Below, one piece after another: positions 6,338 to 11,524 of a DNA stretch of 11,524 nt (positions are counted from its first letter, which is position 1; every line of letters starts with the position of its first letter). The position numbers and the translations under genes are program-made. The DNA comes from Clostridium sp. UBA6640 (GTDB lineage Bacteria > Bacillota > Clostridia > Clostridiales > Clostridiaceae), in NCBI RefSeq assembly GCF_002455975.1, contig NZ_DKLM01000118.1, forward strand, positions 27,337 to 38,860, given 5' to 3'. Under the pieces are notes generated by a model. The model did no database searches and had not been told where the DNA came from. It saw only the letters and a program-made list of their open reading frames with translations.

Positions 6338-6348
6338 TGCATAATGCA
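6338..6348. repeat. TGCATAATGCA palindrome
   Basis: An 11-base palindrome that equals the TGCATAAT and ATGCA ends of the recurring intergenic hairpin with the loop removed. It is probably a collapsed copy. Confidence 0.4.
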
Positions 6349-6415
6349 AGATTATTTTCTATCATGTTAAAAGTATAAAATAGACTAATATCTTTGGCTT
6401 ATTATTTTCTTTCAG

Positions 6416-6575
6416 ATGCCTAATATAACAAACTACCTATGTGAGGAAGAGGATGTTATATTAGAAGCAGATAAAGATGGACAAGAGTTAGCCAGTGGAA
6501 ACATAAATCATTATAAAATATGGTGATAAAACTTTTCGAAGAGAATTCAATAAATATATTTATGGATTAGATTAA
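6416..6575 (+). pseudogene. Decayed toxin tip with one frameshift
   Basis: The first frame runs from 6416 (MPNITNYLCEEEDVILEADK and on through ELASGNINHYKIW) to TGA at 6524-6526. The neighbouring frame takes over at the same place with YGDKTFRREFNKYIYGLD and TAA at 6573-6575. Joining them gives ...NHYKIYGDKTFRREF..., a smooth beta-hairpin-like sequence, so a one-base insertion near 6518-6523 is likely. A basic C-terminus and position 16 bases before an SMI1/KNR4 gene suit a nuclease tip, but the family is not recognised. Confidence 0.5.
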
Positions 6576-6591
6576 TTGAGGAGGCATTTTA

Positions 6592-7092
6592 GTGAATATT
6601 AAGGAATTAATAGAAGAAAGCAAACATATACCAGATTGTAAAGTGTATCCACCAGTTGGATTACCTAAATTAGAAAATAATGAGTATAAATTACCACAAG
6701 ATGTAATTGAGTTTTATGAGAATTGTGGAGGAATAAGCCTATTTGCTTCAGAAAGCTATGTTGCTAATATTGTTGAACCGAGTAAATTTGAACTTGCTAA
6801 TCCTATTATAGTAGGTGAGTTGTGCGAAGAAGATATTACATCAGAATGGTATATTATTGTAAATGATGGAAATGAAGATTATTTAACTATTGATTTATCT
6901 AAAGAGAGATTAGGTAGATGTTATGATAGCTACTGGGATAGACATGGGGTAATTGGAGAATGTCCTATTATAGCTAAAACATTTACTGAACTACTTGAGA
7001 ATTTAGTATTAAATAGGGGAAAGCGATGGTATTGGTTGAGAGATGATTTCATATCAATAGGGGATGCTTATGATGATGTTAATGAAGAATAA
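6592..7092 (+). CDS. SMI1/KNR4 (SUKH-1) family immunity protein
   Basis: The 166-residue protein shows the SUKH-1 plan: YKLPQDVIEFYENCGGISLF at about 33-52, the classic LP-x(5)-FY-x(3)-GG start, then a middle strand region (SEWYIIVNDG, DYLTIDLS). A conserved GRCYDSYWDRHG follows, then IIAKTFTELLENLV, the usual C-terminal helix. The tail RWYWLRDDF...GDAYDDVNEE is acidic. SUKH proteins are cytoplasmic immunity proteins, usually against nuclease tips. The start is GTG, set by GAGGAGG at 6577-6583 nine bases upstream. The remnant at 6416-6575 is its probable former partner. Confidence 0.92.
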   Translation: MNIKELIEESKHIPDCKVYPPVGLPKLENNEYKLPQDVIEFYENCGGISLFASESYVANIVEPSKFELANPIIVGELCEEDITSEWYIIVNDGNEDYLTIDLSKERLGRCYDSYWDRHGVIGECPIIAKTFTELLENLVLNRGKRWYWLRDDFISIGDAYDDVNEE

Positions 7093-7124
7093 TAAAAAAA
7101 GTTGCTGCAAAATTAAATAAGCTA

Positions 7125-7152
7125 TCATTGCATAATATTAATAACGCAGTGT
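7125..7152. repeat. Intergenic hairpin, copy 5
   Basis: CATTGCAT (7126-7133) faces ACGCAGTG (7144-7151) with six Watson-Crick pairs, one G-U and one mismatch around a 10-base A+T loop. It sits 30 bases after the SMI1/KNR4 stop and just after a GTTGCTGCAAAATTAA motif (7101-7116). Confidence 0.45.
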
Positions 7153-7166
7153 GATTAAGTCAAAGG

Positions 7167-7195
7167 AGCTAGCTGAAAAATAAAGTAAGCTAGTT
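7167..7195 (+). terminator. Terminator-like hairpin after the first SMI1/KNR4 gene
   Basis: AGCTAGCT (7167-7174) pairs with AGCTAGTT (7188-7195), with one G-U, around an A-rich 13-base loop. TCTACTATTTT follows, a weak T-tract. Its place after hairpin copy 5 matches the hairpin-plus-terminator layout at 485-553. Confidence 0.45.
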
Positions 7196-7231
7196 TCTAC
7201 TATTTTATGTGAGAAGCATTGGAAATACTAG

Positions 7232-7507
7232 CTTGTAGTAGTAAAATACAATAAGACAGACTCTGCCTCAAGGGGTCAACTGAAGCTGGACTTGGCACTT
7301 AAGGTAGACGACTTAGGAAATATGCTTAAGGGCCTAGGTGACAATGATGAAGGCCTTAAATATGTTTACAAAGTAAAAAGTAATGAGGTAACTTATTTTA
7401 ATGAATTAACAAATCAAGTTAGTGGTCAAGCAAATAGGATTGCAAGAGATATTCTAGATATGAGAAATGATGTTACTAACATACATTGGGCAATAGAATT
7501 GAAATAA
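7232..7507 (+). CDS. Orphan toxin tip, N-terminally truncated, frame intact
   Basis: The frame is open from 7232 (after TAG 7229-7231) for 91 codons. The first possible start is a TTG at 7292 with no ribosome binding site, so this is probably a displaced cassette and not a free-standing gene. It reads NKTDSASRGQLKLDLALKV, then DDLGNMLKGLGDNDEGLKYV, YKVKSNEVTYFNELTNQVSG, and ends in NDVTNIHWAIELK. The blocks look like a compact alpha/beta toxin domain. I do not recognise its enzyme class. The DUF1963 gene follows 13 bases after the stop and should be its immunity partner. Confidence 0.6.
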   Translation, partial: LVVVKYNKTDSASRGQLKLDLALKVDDLGNMLKGLGDNDEGLKYVYKVKSNEVTYFNELTNQVSGQANRIARDILDMRNDVTNIHWAIELK

Positions 7508-7520
7508 AGAGGTGAAGTAT

Positions 7521-8198
7521 ATGATACCCAAGATGGAAATTGGAGAATTTATTAGAGTTAGTGATGAAATAAAAGAATGTGTAACAAAATTTGGAGGACA
7601 GCCAGTTTGGTTAACTGAGCCTCAATGGCCTATAAGTAGTGGTTGGGACAATCGGCCTATGATGTTTGTTGCGCAAATTGCATTAGACAAAAAAATATTT
7701 GGAAATACTGAAGATAAAATGGCTTACATTTTTGTAACACATGCAGAAAATCCAGAAGATGACTTTTTTGACCCAGACATAATATATCCTGATGAAGGTG
7801 AAAATGCAGTAATTATACAACCAGGAGGACAAATATTTTTAGAGACAAAAAAACTTGAAAAAGGACCAACACTTTTTGATTCTTCTGGATTTGCTTATGA
7901 AGGATATGCAAAATTTAACTATTCAGAATACCCTGAGTTTATAGACTATAACAGATTTAGAAAACTTTCAGAAGATGAAAAAAATGCATATTGTAGTTCA
8001 ATTGAAGGGAATAAAATTGGAGGAGTACCATGCTTTTTCCAAGGAGATGAATGGCCAGAAGATGGTCAATGGAAGTTATTAATGCAATTGAATTCTAATT
8101 TTCTTCCATTTTATCTTAACCTAGGGTCAGCACCTACTGTTTTTGCATTTATTTCGGATGATTTGAAAAATGGAAAGCTATTAATACAAGACATGTAA
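7521..8198 (+). CDS. DUF1963 (YwqG-like) family probable immunity protein
   Basis: The protein (225 residues) has two repeats typical of DUF1963: KFGGQPVWLTEPQWPIS with FVAQIALD at about 22-57, and NKIGGVPCFFQGDEWPEDGQ with LLMQLNSN in the last third. The pair of K-x-GG-x-P motifs, each followed by WP and a Q-hydrophobic strand, is the hallmark. The C-terminus (PTVFAFISDDLKNGKLLIQ) is also typical. The biochemical role of DUF1963 is poorly known; its frequent place beside toxin tips suggests immunity. I choose ATG 7521 because AGAGGTG (7508-7514) is its ribosome binding site; GTG 7512 lies inside that site. Confidence 0.88.
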   Translation: MIPKMEIGEFIRVSDEIKECVTKFGGQPVWLTEPQWPISSGWDNRPMMFVAQIALDKKIFGNTEDKMAYIFVTHAENPEDDFFDPDIIYPDEGENAVIIQPGGQIFLETKKLEKGPTLFDSSGFAYEGYAKFNYSEYPEFIDYNRFRKLSEDEKNAYCSSIEGNKIGGVPCFFQGDEWPEDGQWKLLMQLNSNFLPFYLNLGSAPTVFAFISDDLKNGKLLIQDM

Positions 8199-8302
8199 AA
8201 TGTAATTGACTAGAGTTTGTGAATTGCACTGATGCTTTAATAGTTGATTAAATAATTATAGTGTAAATCAATACAAAAATGAGGGATTGTATGTTTAAAT
8301 GA

Positions 8303-8724
8303 TTTAATTTTTTAAAAAGCCTAGCAACTAGCTCATCTATTCTAAAAAATAGCGTGAACTTACAATTATTTGGACATAAGAAGGGAGATGCTATTGAATG
8401 GGGGAGACAAGTTACAGAAGAAACTGCTAGAGTACGTAATTATACAAATCGTAAAGGAATAAATGGAATAGAGCAGGATGGAAAAATTATTGCTAGAGAT
8501 AACAATAGAGTTTATGTGGAACCAGTAAATAAAAAACCATTAAGTCAGATTGAAGCTGAAACAAAGTATCAAATAAAAAAGGAAAAAGAAGAGGTTGTGT
8601 TGAGGCTGATGCTCCTAATTCAACGCTTGAATGGGCAAAGAATCCTAGATATTGAACTGAAGAGTTGGCAATAAAAGGTGGAATTGAAGAATTAATAAAT
8701 CCATTATTTAAAAGGAGAAAATAA
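8303..8724 (+). pseudogene. Decayed toxin tip with one-base deletion and an in-frame TGA
   Basis: The frame opens at 8303 with FNFLKSLATSSSILKNSVNL (then QLFGHKKGDA), followed by EWGRQVTEETARVRNYTNRK, then a basic stretch to KEKEEVV. At 8600-8601 TT where TTT is expected shifts the frame. The continuation EADAPNSTLEWAKNPRY, TGA 8653-8655, TEELAIKGGIEELINPLFKR ends at TAA 8722-8724. With both lesions repaired the tip is about 140 residues. GTG 8354 has no ribosome binding site. The bases encoding the last residues (8711-8718, AAAGGAGA) are also the ribosome binding site of the next gene. The VNLQLF peptide recurs (without F) in the tip at 903-1308. The enzyme class is not recognised. Confidence 0.65.
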
Positions 8725-8728
8725 AGCT

Positions 8729-9049
8729 ATGATTAAAGAAAATGAAAAAATAGTGATATCCGGGGATGAAGCTATAGAAATATTAAAAGAAATTGATGTA
8801 ATTTTAATATCTTTACATGATATGGGTTCGTATTACATAGATAAAGATACAAGAGAATATGAAAAAGAAACTACTAGGTTTATAGATGAATGGAAAGTAA
8901 CCCATAGGCTAGCAAGAATTAGGGGGATACTATCAGAAAAATTTGATAATACATTGGGAGATGATGATATGGATGATTTAGAAAGAGCAATGGAAAAGTT
9001 AAAGTATTGGGAAAAGCCAGAAGATGTTGCAAAAGATATAGTTCAATAA
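8729..9049 (+). CDS. Probable immunity protein, unnamed acidic helical family
   Basis: This is a 106-residue helical, acidic protein. Landmarks are EAIEILKEIDVILISLHDMG near the N-terminus, then YEKETTRFIDEWKVTHRLAR and a striking LGDDDMDDLERAMEKLKYW motif. The ETTRFIDE and DDDMDD cores look strongly conserved in character and probably define an immunity family that I cannot name. An acidic face for binding a basic nuclease is plausible. The start is fixed by AAAGGAGA 10 bases upstream, inside the tail of the toxin pseudogene, and only 4 bases separate the toxin stop from this ATG, so translation was probably coupled. No membrane or secretion signal is present. Confidence 0.82.
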   Translation: MIKENEKIVISGDEAIEILKEIDVILISLHDMGSYYIDKDTREYEKETTRFIDEWKVTHRLARIRGILSEKFDNTLGDDDMDDLERAMEKLKYWEKPEDVAKDIVQ

Positions 9050-9163
9050 TAAAAGTATTATCTTTTACCTAGAAGAATTCACTGCAAAATATTAAACAGT
9101 TGAAGAGTATGATGTTTAAATAAGTAGTAAAGAAGATTTTCCCAATATTAATTTTAGGCATAA

Positions 9164-9403
9164 ACTAAATATAATCCTTTTTCAGAAACAGGAGTTGCGC
9201 AATTTAGAGATGGCAATCAAATAGGGGAGAAATCATTTTCATCTAGAGCAGAATTGAGAAATACAATTACATACGAAGAACTTTATCATCGTTGGTGGGA
9301 AAGAGGCATACTGAGCTATCATCATTCGCCTAATACATATATTCTTAATGAAAAGTTTTATGGAGTAGCTAAAAGATATCATAGGATGAGAGGATGGGAT
9401 TAA
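9164..9403 (+). CDS. Orphan toxin tip with no start codon, frame intact, overlapping its immunity gene
   Basis: An uninterrupted 79-codon frame has no ATG or GTG; its only alternative start is a TTG at 9254. It reads KYNPFSETGVAQFRDGNQIG, then RAELRNTITYEELYHRWWER, then YHHSPNTYILNEKF and ends VAKRYHRMRGWD. The YHRWW and YHHSP groups put four histidines or tyrosines where a metal-dependent or histidine-based nuclease could have its site, and the C-terminus is basic. The last ten bases overlap the next gene's start (9394-9403). I do not recognise a named family. It is clearly coding, since all lesions seen in other cassettes are absent. Confidence 0.65.
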   Translation, partial: TKYNPFSETGVAQFRDGNQIGEKSFSSRAELRNTITYEELYHRWWERGILSYHHSPNTYILNEKFYGVAKRYHRMRGWD

Positions 9404-9813
9404 TAATAGTCAATAAATCATGTATACAAGTAAAATGTAGCAAATGTAATAATCAAGTGGATATGGTCATTGGTCAGAGTATTTTAGAAAATTTTCAGCT
9501 ATCTTGGTGGGGAGCTTACAAATGTCCATATTGTGATAATCGAATTGAATTAGATGGTAAAGGAATCCCAGATGATAATATACGTGAAATAATATTAAAG
9601 GCAGATGGTAGATGGGGATTATATGTTTATGAAGATAGTAAAATAGAAGCAATTAAATTAATAAGAGGAGTTCTTAGAATTAGTTTAGCTGAAGCTAATA
9701 ATATGTTAAAAGCAGTTCCAGGAATCGTATTAACAGGGACAAGAATAGAGATGATAAGATTGGAACTTTTCCTTAATAGTAAAGGGATAAATGTCAAAAC
9801 TAAAAGAATTTAG
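9394..9813 (+). CDS. Zinc ribbon plus ribosomal L7/L12 CTD-like protein, probable immunity
   Basis: The 139-residue protein has a zinc ribbon with CSKC (Cys15, Cys18) and CPYC (Cys44, Cys47), spaced 26 residues. A C-terminal domain follows (about 77-137) reading IEAIKLIRGVLRISLAEANN, then MLKAVPGIVLTGTR. The sequence I-K-x-I-R, then L-x-E-A, then a P before a helix and a terminal G-I-N-V strand follows the plan of the bL12 C-terminal domain, which binds translation factors. That likeness is by eye. The role inferred is cytoplasmic immunity; a decoy for a translation-targeting toxin is only a thought. The ATG overlaps the preceding toxin stop by 10 bases, and GAGAGG-like purines precede it. 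Confidence 0.82.
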   Translation: MGLIIVNKSCIQVKCSKCNNQVDMVIGQSILENFQLSWWGAYKCPYCDNRIELDGKGIPDDNIREIILKADGRWGLYVYEDSKIEAIKLIRGVLRISLAEANNMLKAVPGIVLTGTRIEMIRLELFLNSKGINVKTKRI

Positions 9814-9844
9814 AAATAAAGTATTTTTAATAAATACTTTATTT
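9814..9844. terminator. Perfect 13-bp inverted repeat, probable terminator
   Basis: AAATAAAGTATTT (9814-9826) and AAATACTTTATTT (9832-9844) are perfectly complementary around TTAAT. It starts immediately after the TAG at 9811-9813. The stem is A+T-only apart from one G-C pair, and the right arm is T-rich, so it may terminate weakly or protect the 3' end. Confidence 0.5.
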
Positions 9845-9856
9845 ATTAGAATAAGG

Positions 9857-9913
9857 ATTCATGTGGCAAGAGCTTAGGAAACTGATCATCATATAGGAAA
9901 AGGTGGGAGTTGA
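9857..9913 (+). pseudogene. Very short toxin tail remnant
   Basis: One frame reads HVARA, TAG at 9875-9877, ETDHHIGKGGS and TGA at 9911-9913. A DHHIGKGG ending just before an immunity gene, with the ribosome binding site GGTGGGAG encoded by the G-G-S codons, is the arrangement seen for other toxin tails here. Only about 18 codons remain, so the call is weak. Confidence 0.25.
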
Positions 9914-9915
9914 TA

Positions 9916-10392
9916 ATGATGAAGATTGATGAAACTAGCATAATATTACCAAAGCCAAGTAATGAAAGAATTGAATGGTTTGAAAAAACGTATAGAATAG
10001 AATTACCCATTGAATATAAGGAGTTTTTAAAAAAATTTAATGGGGGTAAGCCTATAACCAATATTTTAAATAGTAACGGGAGAGAATACGTAATAGAAAG
10101 ATTTTTATGTCTCCTAGATAAACCGAAGGAAAACGAAATATATGGATGGTATGATTTGACGTCAGTGTTAACACAATTAGATTGTAGATTAATTGATGAT
10201 GAGGATTTAATAGGTATGAATGTTATTCCAATAGCAACTCTATTTGCAGGAGATTTTATATGCTTGGATTACAGAAAAAATATTAATCCATGTGTTGTAG
10301 TATGGAACCATGAAGAATCAGATGATTTTGAGCCTGTAACAGAAGAAGTAGCTGATAATGTTAATCAATTTTTTAATATGTTATCACAATAA
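9916..10392 (+). CDS. SMI1/KNR4 (SUKH-1) family immunity protein, second copy
   Basis: The 158-residue protein has the SUKH-1 start IELPIEYKEFLKKFNGGKP at about 26-44, then VIERFLCLL and YGWYDLTSVL. The conserved NVIPIATLFAGDFICLDYR comes next, followed by NPCVVVWNHEES and a C-terminal VADNVNQFFNML helix. These are the standard SMI1/KNR4 blocks in standard order. It is clearly a different branch from the SUKH-1 at 6592-7092, so it is not a recent duplicate. ATG 9916 (or 9919) is set by GGTGGGAG at 9902-9909; TTG 9910 is too close to it. The partner would be the toxin of which only a tail may remain at 9857-9913. Confidence 0.92.
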   Translation: MMKIDETSIILPKPSNERIEWFEKTYRIELPIEYKEFLKKFNGGKPITNILNSNGREYVIERFLCLLDKPKENEIYGWYDLTSVLTQLDCRLIDDEDLIGMNVIPIATLFAGDFICLDYRKNINPCVVVWNHEESDDFEPVTEEVADNVNQFFNMLSQ

Positions 10393-10459
10393 TAAAAAGT
10401 TAAGATTGGCCTCAAATAAATATAAATTCTAACTACATAAAAGTAATTAGCAAAGATAG

Positions 10460-10649
10460 TCGTTTAAAGAGCTTTATGAGAGTAGAAGACCTAATACACT
10501 TGAAGAGCATACGAGGATAGCAAAAGAAGCATTAAAGACTGGTGGAGCTAATTGAAAGCTCAATAAATAAATTAATAGGTGATTCAATTAAAGATTTAAA
10601 AGACCAAGGGGTAAGTAAACCAACAAGGATATCTTGGTATTCTAAATAA
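10460..10649 (+). pseudogene. Decayed toxin tip with one frameshift
   Basis: Frame one (from 10460) reads FKELYESRRPNTLEEHTRIA, KEALKTGGAN, TGA at 10553-10555. Frame two takes over at about 10545 with ELIESSINKLIGDSIKDLKD, QGVSKPTRISWYSK and TAA 10647-10649. The two parts join smoothly around GGTGGAGCTAATTGAAAGC. The sequence is basic and helical with a P-T-R-x-x-W-Y ending. An immunity-type gene follows 19 bases later. The enzyme family is not recognised. No start is present. Confidence 0.55.
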
Positions 10650-10668
10650 GTATTAAGGAGAGATGAAA

Positions 10669-11028
10669 ATGAGCAAAAATATTTTAGAGTATTTTGGTGA
10701 GAGGCTAATGAGAGAAGTTAGAGATGAAACTATATCTAGTTTAGACAGGATGCTTGATGGCAACATGAAAGGACTTACAGCACAACAAGTAAAGGAGAAA
10801 ATATCAATGTTTAATGAAGAGCAGCTGAGTGTTATAAAATGGTTGATATTTAAAATCACAGATTTAAGCTTACACAATTTACTTGTAATGATAGAACAAA
10901 ATGATGATATAAAAGTACTAGTTGAAGAAAATAATATTAAGGAAATAAGTGATGGATTAGATGGTGAATTATATACTGAAGATGGCTGGATTGAAAGATT
11001 TAGTAATGAGAGGTACGAAGAAATATAG
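10669..11028 (+). CDS. Probable immunity protein, unnamed helical family
   Basis: The 119-residue protein is helical. Its landmarks are NILEYFGERLMREVRDETIS near the N-terminus, DGNMKGL, EEQLSVIKWLIFKITDLSLH with a following NLLVMIE, and a C-terminal SDGLDGELYTEDGWIERFS. The last block (GELY..DGWI..FS) is the best signature. I cannot assign a family number with confidence. ATG 10669 is preferred because AAGGAG (10655-10660) is 8 bases upstream; ATG 10663 is only 2 bases away from it. The decayed tip at 10460-10649 is its presumed former partner. It is probably cytoplasmic, as there is no signal or membrane segment. Confidence 0.82.
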   Translation: MSKNILEYFGERLMREVRDETISSLDRMLDGNMKGLTAQQVKEKISMFNEEQLSVIKWLIFKITDLSLHNLLVMIEQNDDIKVLVEENNIKEISDGLDGELYTEDGWIERFSNERYEEI

Positions 11029-11171
11029 TTTTGCTGCAAAAAATAATATAACTACAAAATAAAAAATATTAAACTATCTTATTAAAATTAACATGATATA
11101 AAATAATTTCTAAAATCTTTACTATTTATCCTAATAATCATTTAATATAAATATATATTACTATTAATAAT

Positions 11172-11210
11172 AGAGCCAATGTTTCTAACAAGAAAGATTG
11201 GTTCTTCTTT
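11172..11210 (+). terminator. Strong rho-independent terminator
   Basis: AGAGCCAATGTTTCT (11172-11186) pairs with AGAAAGATTGGTTCT (11191-11205): 13 Watson-Crick pairs, one G-U and one mismatch around AACA. TCTTT follows. This is the longest stem with a T-rich tail in the window and should end transcription of the module before it, 144 bases past its stop. Confidence 0.7.
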
Positions 11211-11524
11211 ATGCAAAGAAGTTGATAAAAGTAAAATTAATCAGTAAAAAATTCAAAAATCAAAAAATAATTAAGTATGATAAGATTTATAAAATAATAA
11301 ATTTTAAGGATAGAATATTAAGAATAAGTGATTTACCAAACATTAAGGTGTGGAAAGATGATTCGGAGAAAATATGGACGTTAGACTATAGATGATTGGA
11401 TGCTTTTAAGCAGGCAGGATTAGATAAAGTCCAGATACAATGGGCTATACCAGAAGAAGTAGCTAGCCAAATGGAGAAACATAAATTAAAACTAGGCAAT
11501 GGTGAAAGCATGATTATAAAATAA
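11211..11524 (+). pseudogene. Toxin tip with LDxRRL-like motif and one in-frame TGA
   Basis: The frame starts inside or just after the terminator and reads through a lysine-rich stretch to RILRISDLPNIKVWKDDSEK, IWTLDYR, then TGA at 11393-11395. It resumes in the same frame with LDAFKQAGLDKVQIQWAIPE and ends GNGESMIIK, TAA 11522-11524. VWKD..KIWTLDYR[R]LDAFKQAG is a pattern I associate with RHS/YD-repeat toxin tips (VF..G.I.TLDNRRL.AF..AG). An Arg codon CGA turned into TGA would explain the stop. A TTG at 11198 lies within the terminator stem and is not a credible start. The immunity partner, if any, lies beyond the window. Confidence 0.65.

Larger units (their letters stand above)
5986..6415. 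other. Gene-free interval with terminator-like hairpins
   Basis: Very A+T-rich, with no convincing frame. It contains a CTCATT/AATGAG hairpin (6127-6144), a bidirectional terminator-like element (6247-6280), an ACGTG/CACGT hairpin (about 6285-6309) and a collapsed TGCATAATGCA palindrome (6338-6348). The long repeat blocks A-C are absent here. Confidence 0.6.

Noticed and set aside
7292..7507. Free-standing 71-codon gene starting at TTG 7292
   Set aside because: No ribosome binding site, and the same frame is open 60 bases further upstream with equal protein character, so it is a truncated tip.
9467..9652. Minus-strand open frame of 61 codons
   Set aside because: It is fully inside the zinc ribbon-L12-like gene on the + strand, whose motifs are convincing.
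9846..10061. Minus-strand open frame of 71 codons
   Set aside because: It overlaps the N-terminal SUKH core of the 9916-10392 gene; low-complexity hydrophobic translation is a by-product of A+T-rich sequence.
10653..11039. Minus-strand open frame of 128 codons
   Set aside because: It mirrors the 10669-11028 gene almost exactly; its serine/isoleucine/leucine-rich translation is what the antisense of a charged helical protein looks like.
5443..11395. TGA read as an amino acid (alternative code or recoding) in toxin frames at 5443, 8653 and 11393
   Set aside because: The residues expected at the three sites differ (aromatic, uncertain, Arg), other lesions are TAG, TAA or frameshifts, and intact genes use TGG for Trp. 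The absence of TGA at the ends of the twelve immunity genes is a mild bias, not proof of recoding.
11198..11395. Free-standing 65-codon gene starting at TTG 11198
   Set aside because: The start lies in the right arm of a strong terminator, has no ribosome binding site, and the frame continues past the stop as one toxin tip.

Overview
The window is strongly A+T-rich. Its genes have purine-rich Shine-Dalgarno sites (AGGAG, AAGGAGG), some GTG starts, and TAA or TAG stops. This fits a low-GC Firmicute, most likely a Clostridium-type organism, though no sequence here fixes the genus. All supported genes lie on the + strand. I see no tRNA, rRNA, transposase, integrase or CRISPR array.

The content is a long array of polymorphic-toxin 'tip'/immunity modules, of the kind found downstream of a large WapA/RHS/YD-repeat or LXG-type toxin gene. 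The order is always a toxin C-terminal fragment followed by a small immunity-type gene. I count twelve immunity-type genes: a zinc ribbon (160-372), Syd/SUKH-2 (1333-1866), Imm11/DUF1629 (2307-2852), a chimera with a DUF6572-like N-terminus (3400-4239), an unnamed family (4940-5347), a DUF6258-like protein (5575-5985), SMI1/KNR4 (6592-7092), DUF1963 (7521-8198), an unnamed acidic protein (8729-9049), a zinc ribbon plus ribosomal L7/L12 CTD-like domain (9394-9813), a second SMI1/KNR4 (9916-10392) and another unnamed family (10669-11028). A thirteenth toxin tip closes the window (about 11211-11524).

The two halves of the modules differ sharply. Every immunity gene is an uninterrupted frame with its own ribosome binding site. 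The toxin pieces are N-terminally truncated, lack convincing starts, and are in graded states of decay. The frames at 2-142, 7232-7507 and 9164-9403 are intact to their stops. The HHH-nuclease tip (903-1308) has one frameshift before its core. Those at 4801-4902 and 11211-11524 carry a single stop. 6416-6575 and 10460-10649 carry one frameshift. 8303-8724 and 5366-5556 carry several lesions. 3038-3350 is heavily eroded. The Imm11 gene has lost any recognisable partner. This looks like an immunity bank kept by selection while old toxin cassettes rot.

Between modules lies a recurrent intergenic architecture: a CTGCAAAA-type motif just after several immunity genes, then a TGCAT/ATGCA hairpin, then a terminator-like hairpin with a T-tract, then (three times) a 130-150 bp A-rich block beginning at a CCTAGG-like site. 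Copies at about 484-813 and 1983-2285 are homologous over about 300 bp. These repeats, together with a V-N-L-Q-L-(F) peptide at the upstream edge of at least two tips, are plausible substrates for cassette shuffling. The in-frame fusion of two immunity genes at 3400-4239 is a direct trace of such recombination.
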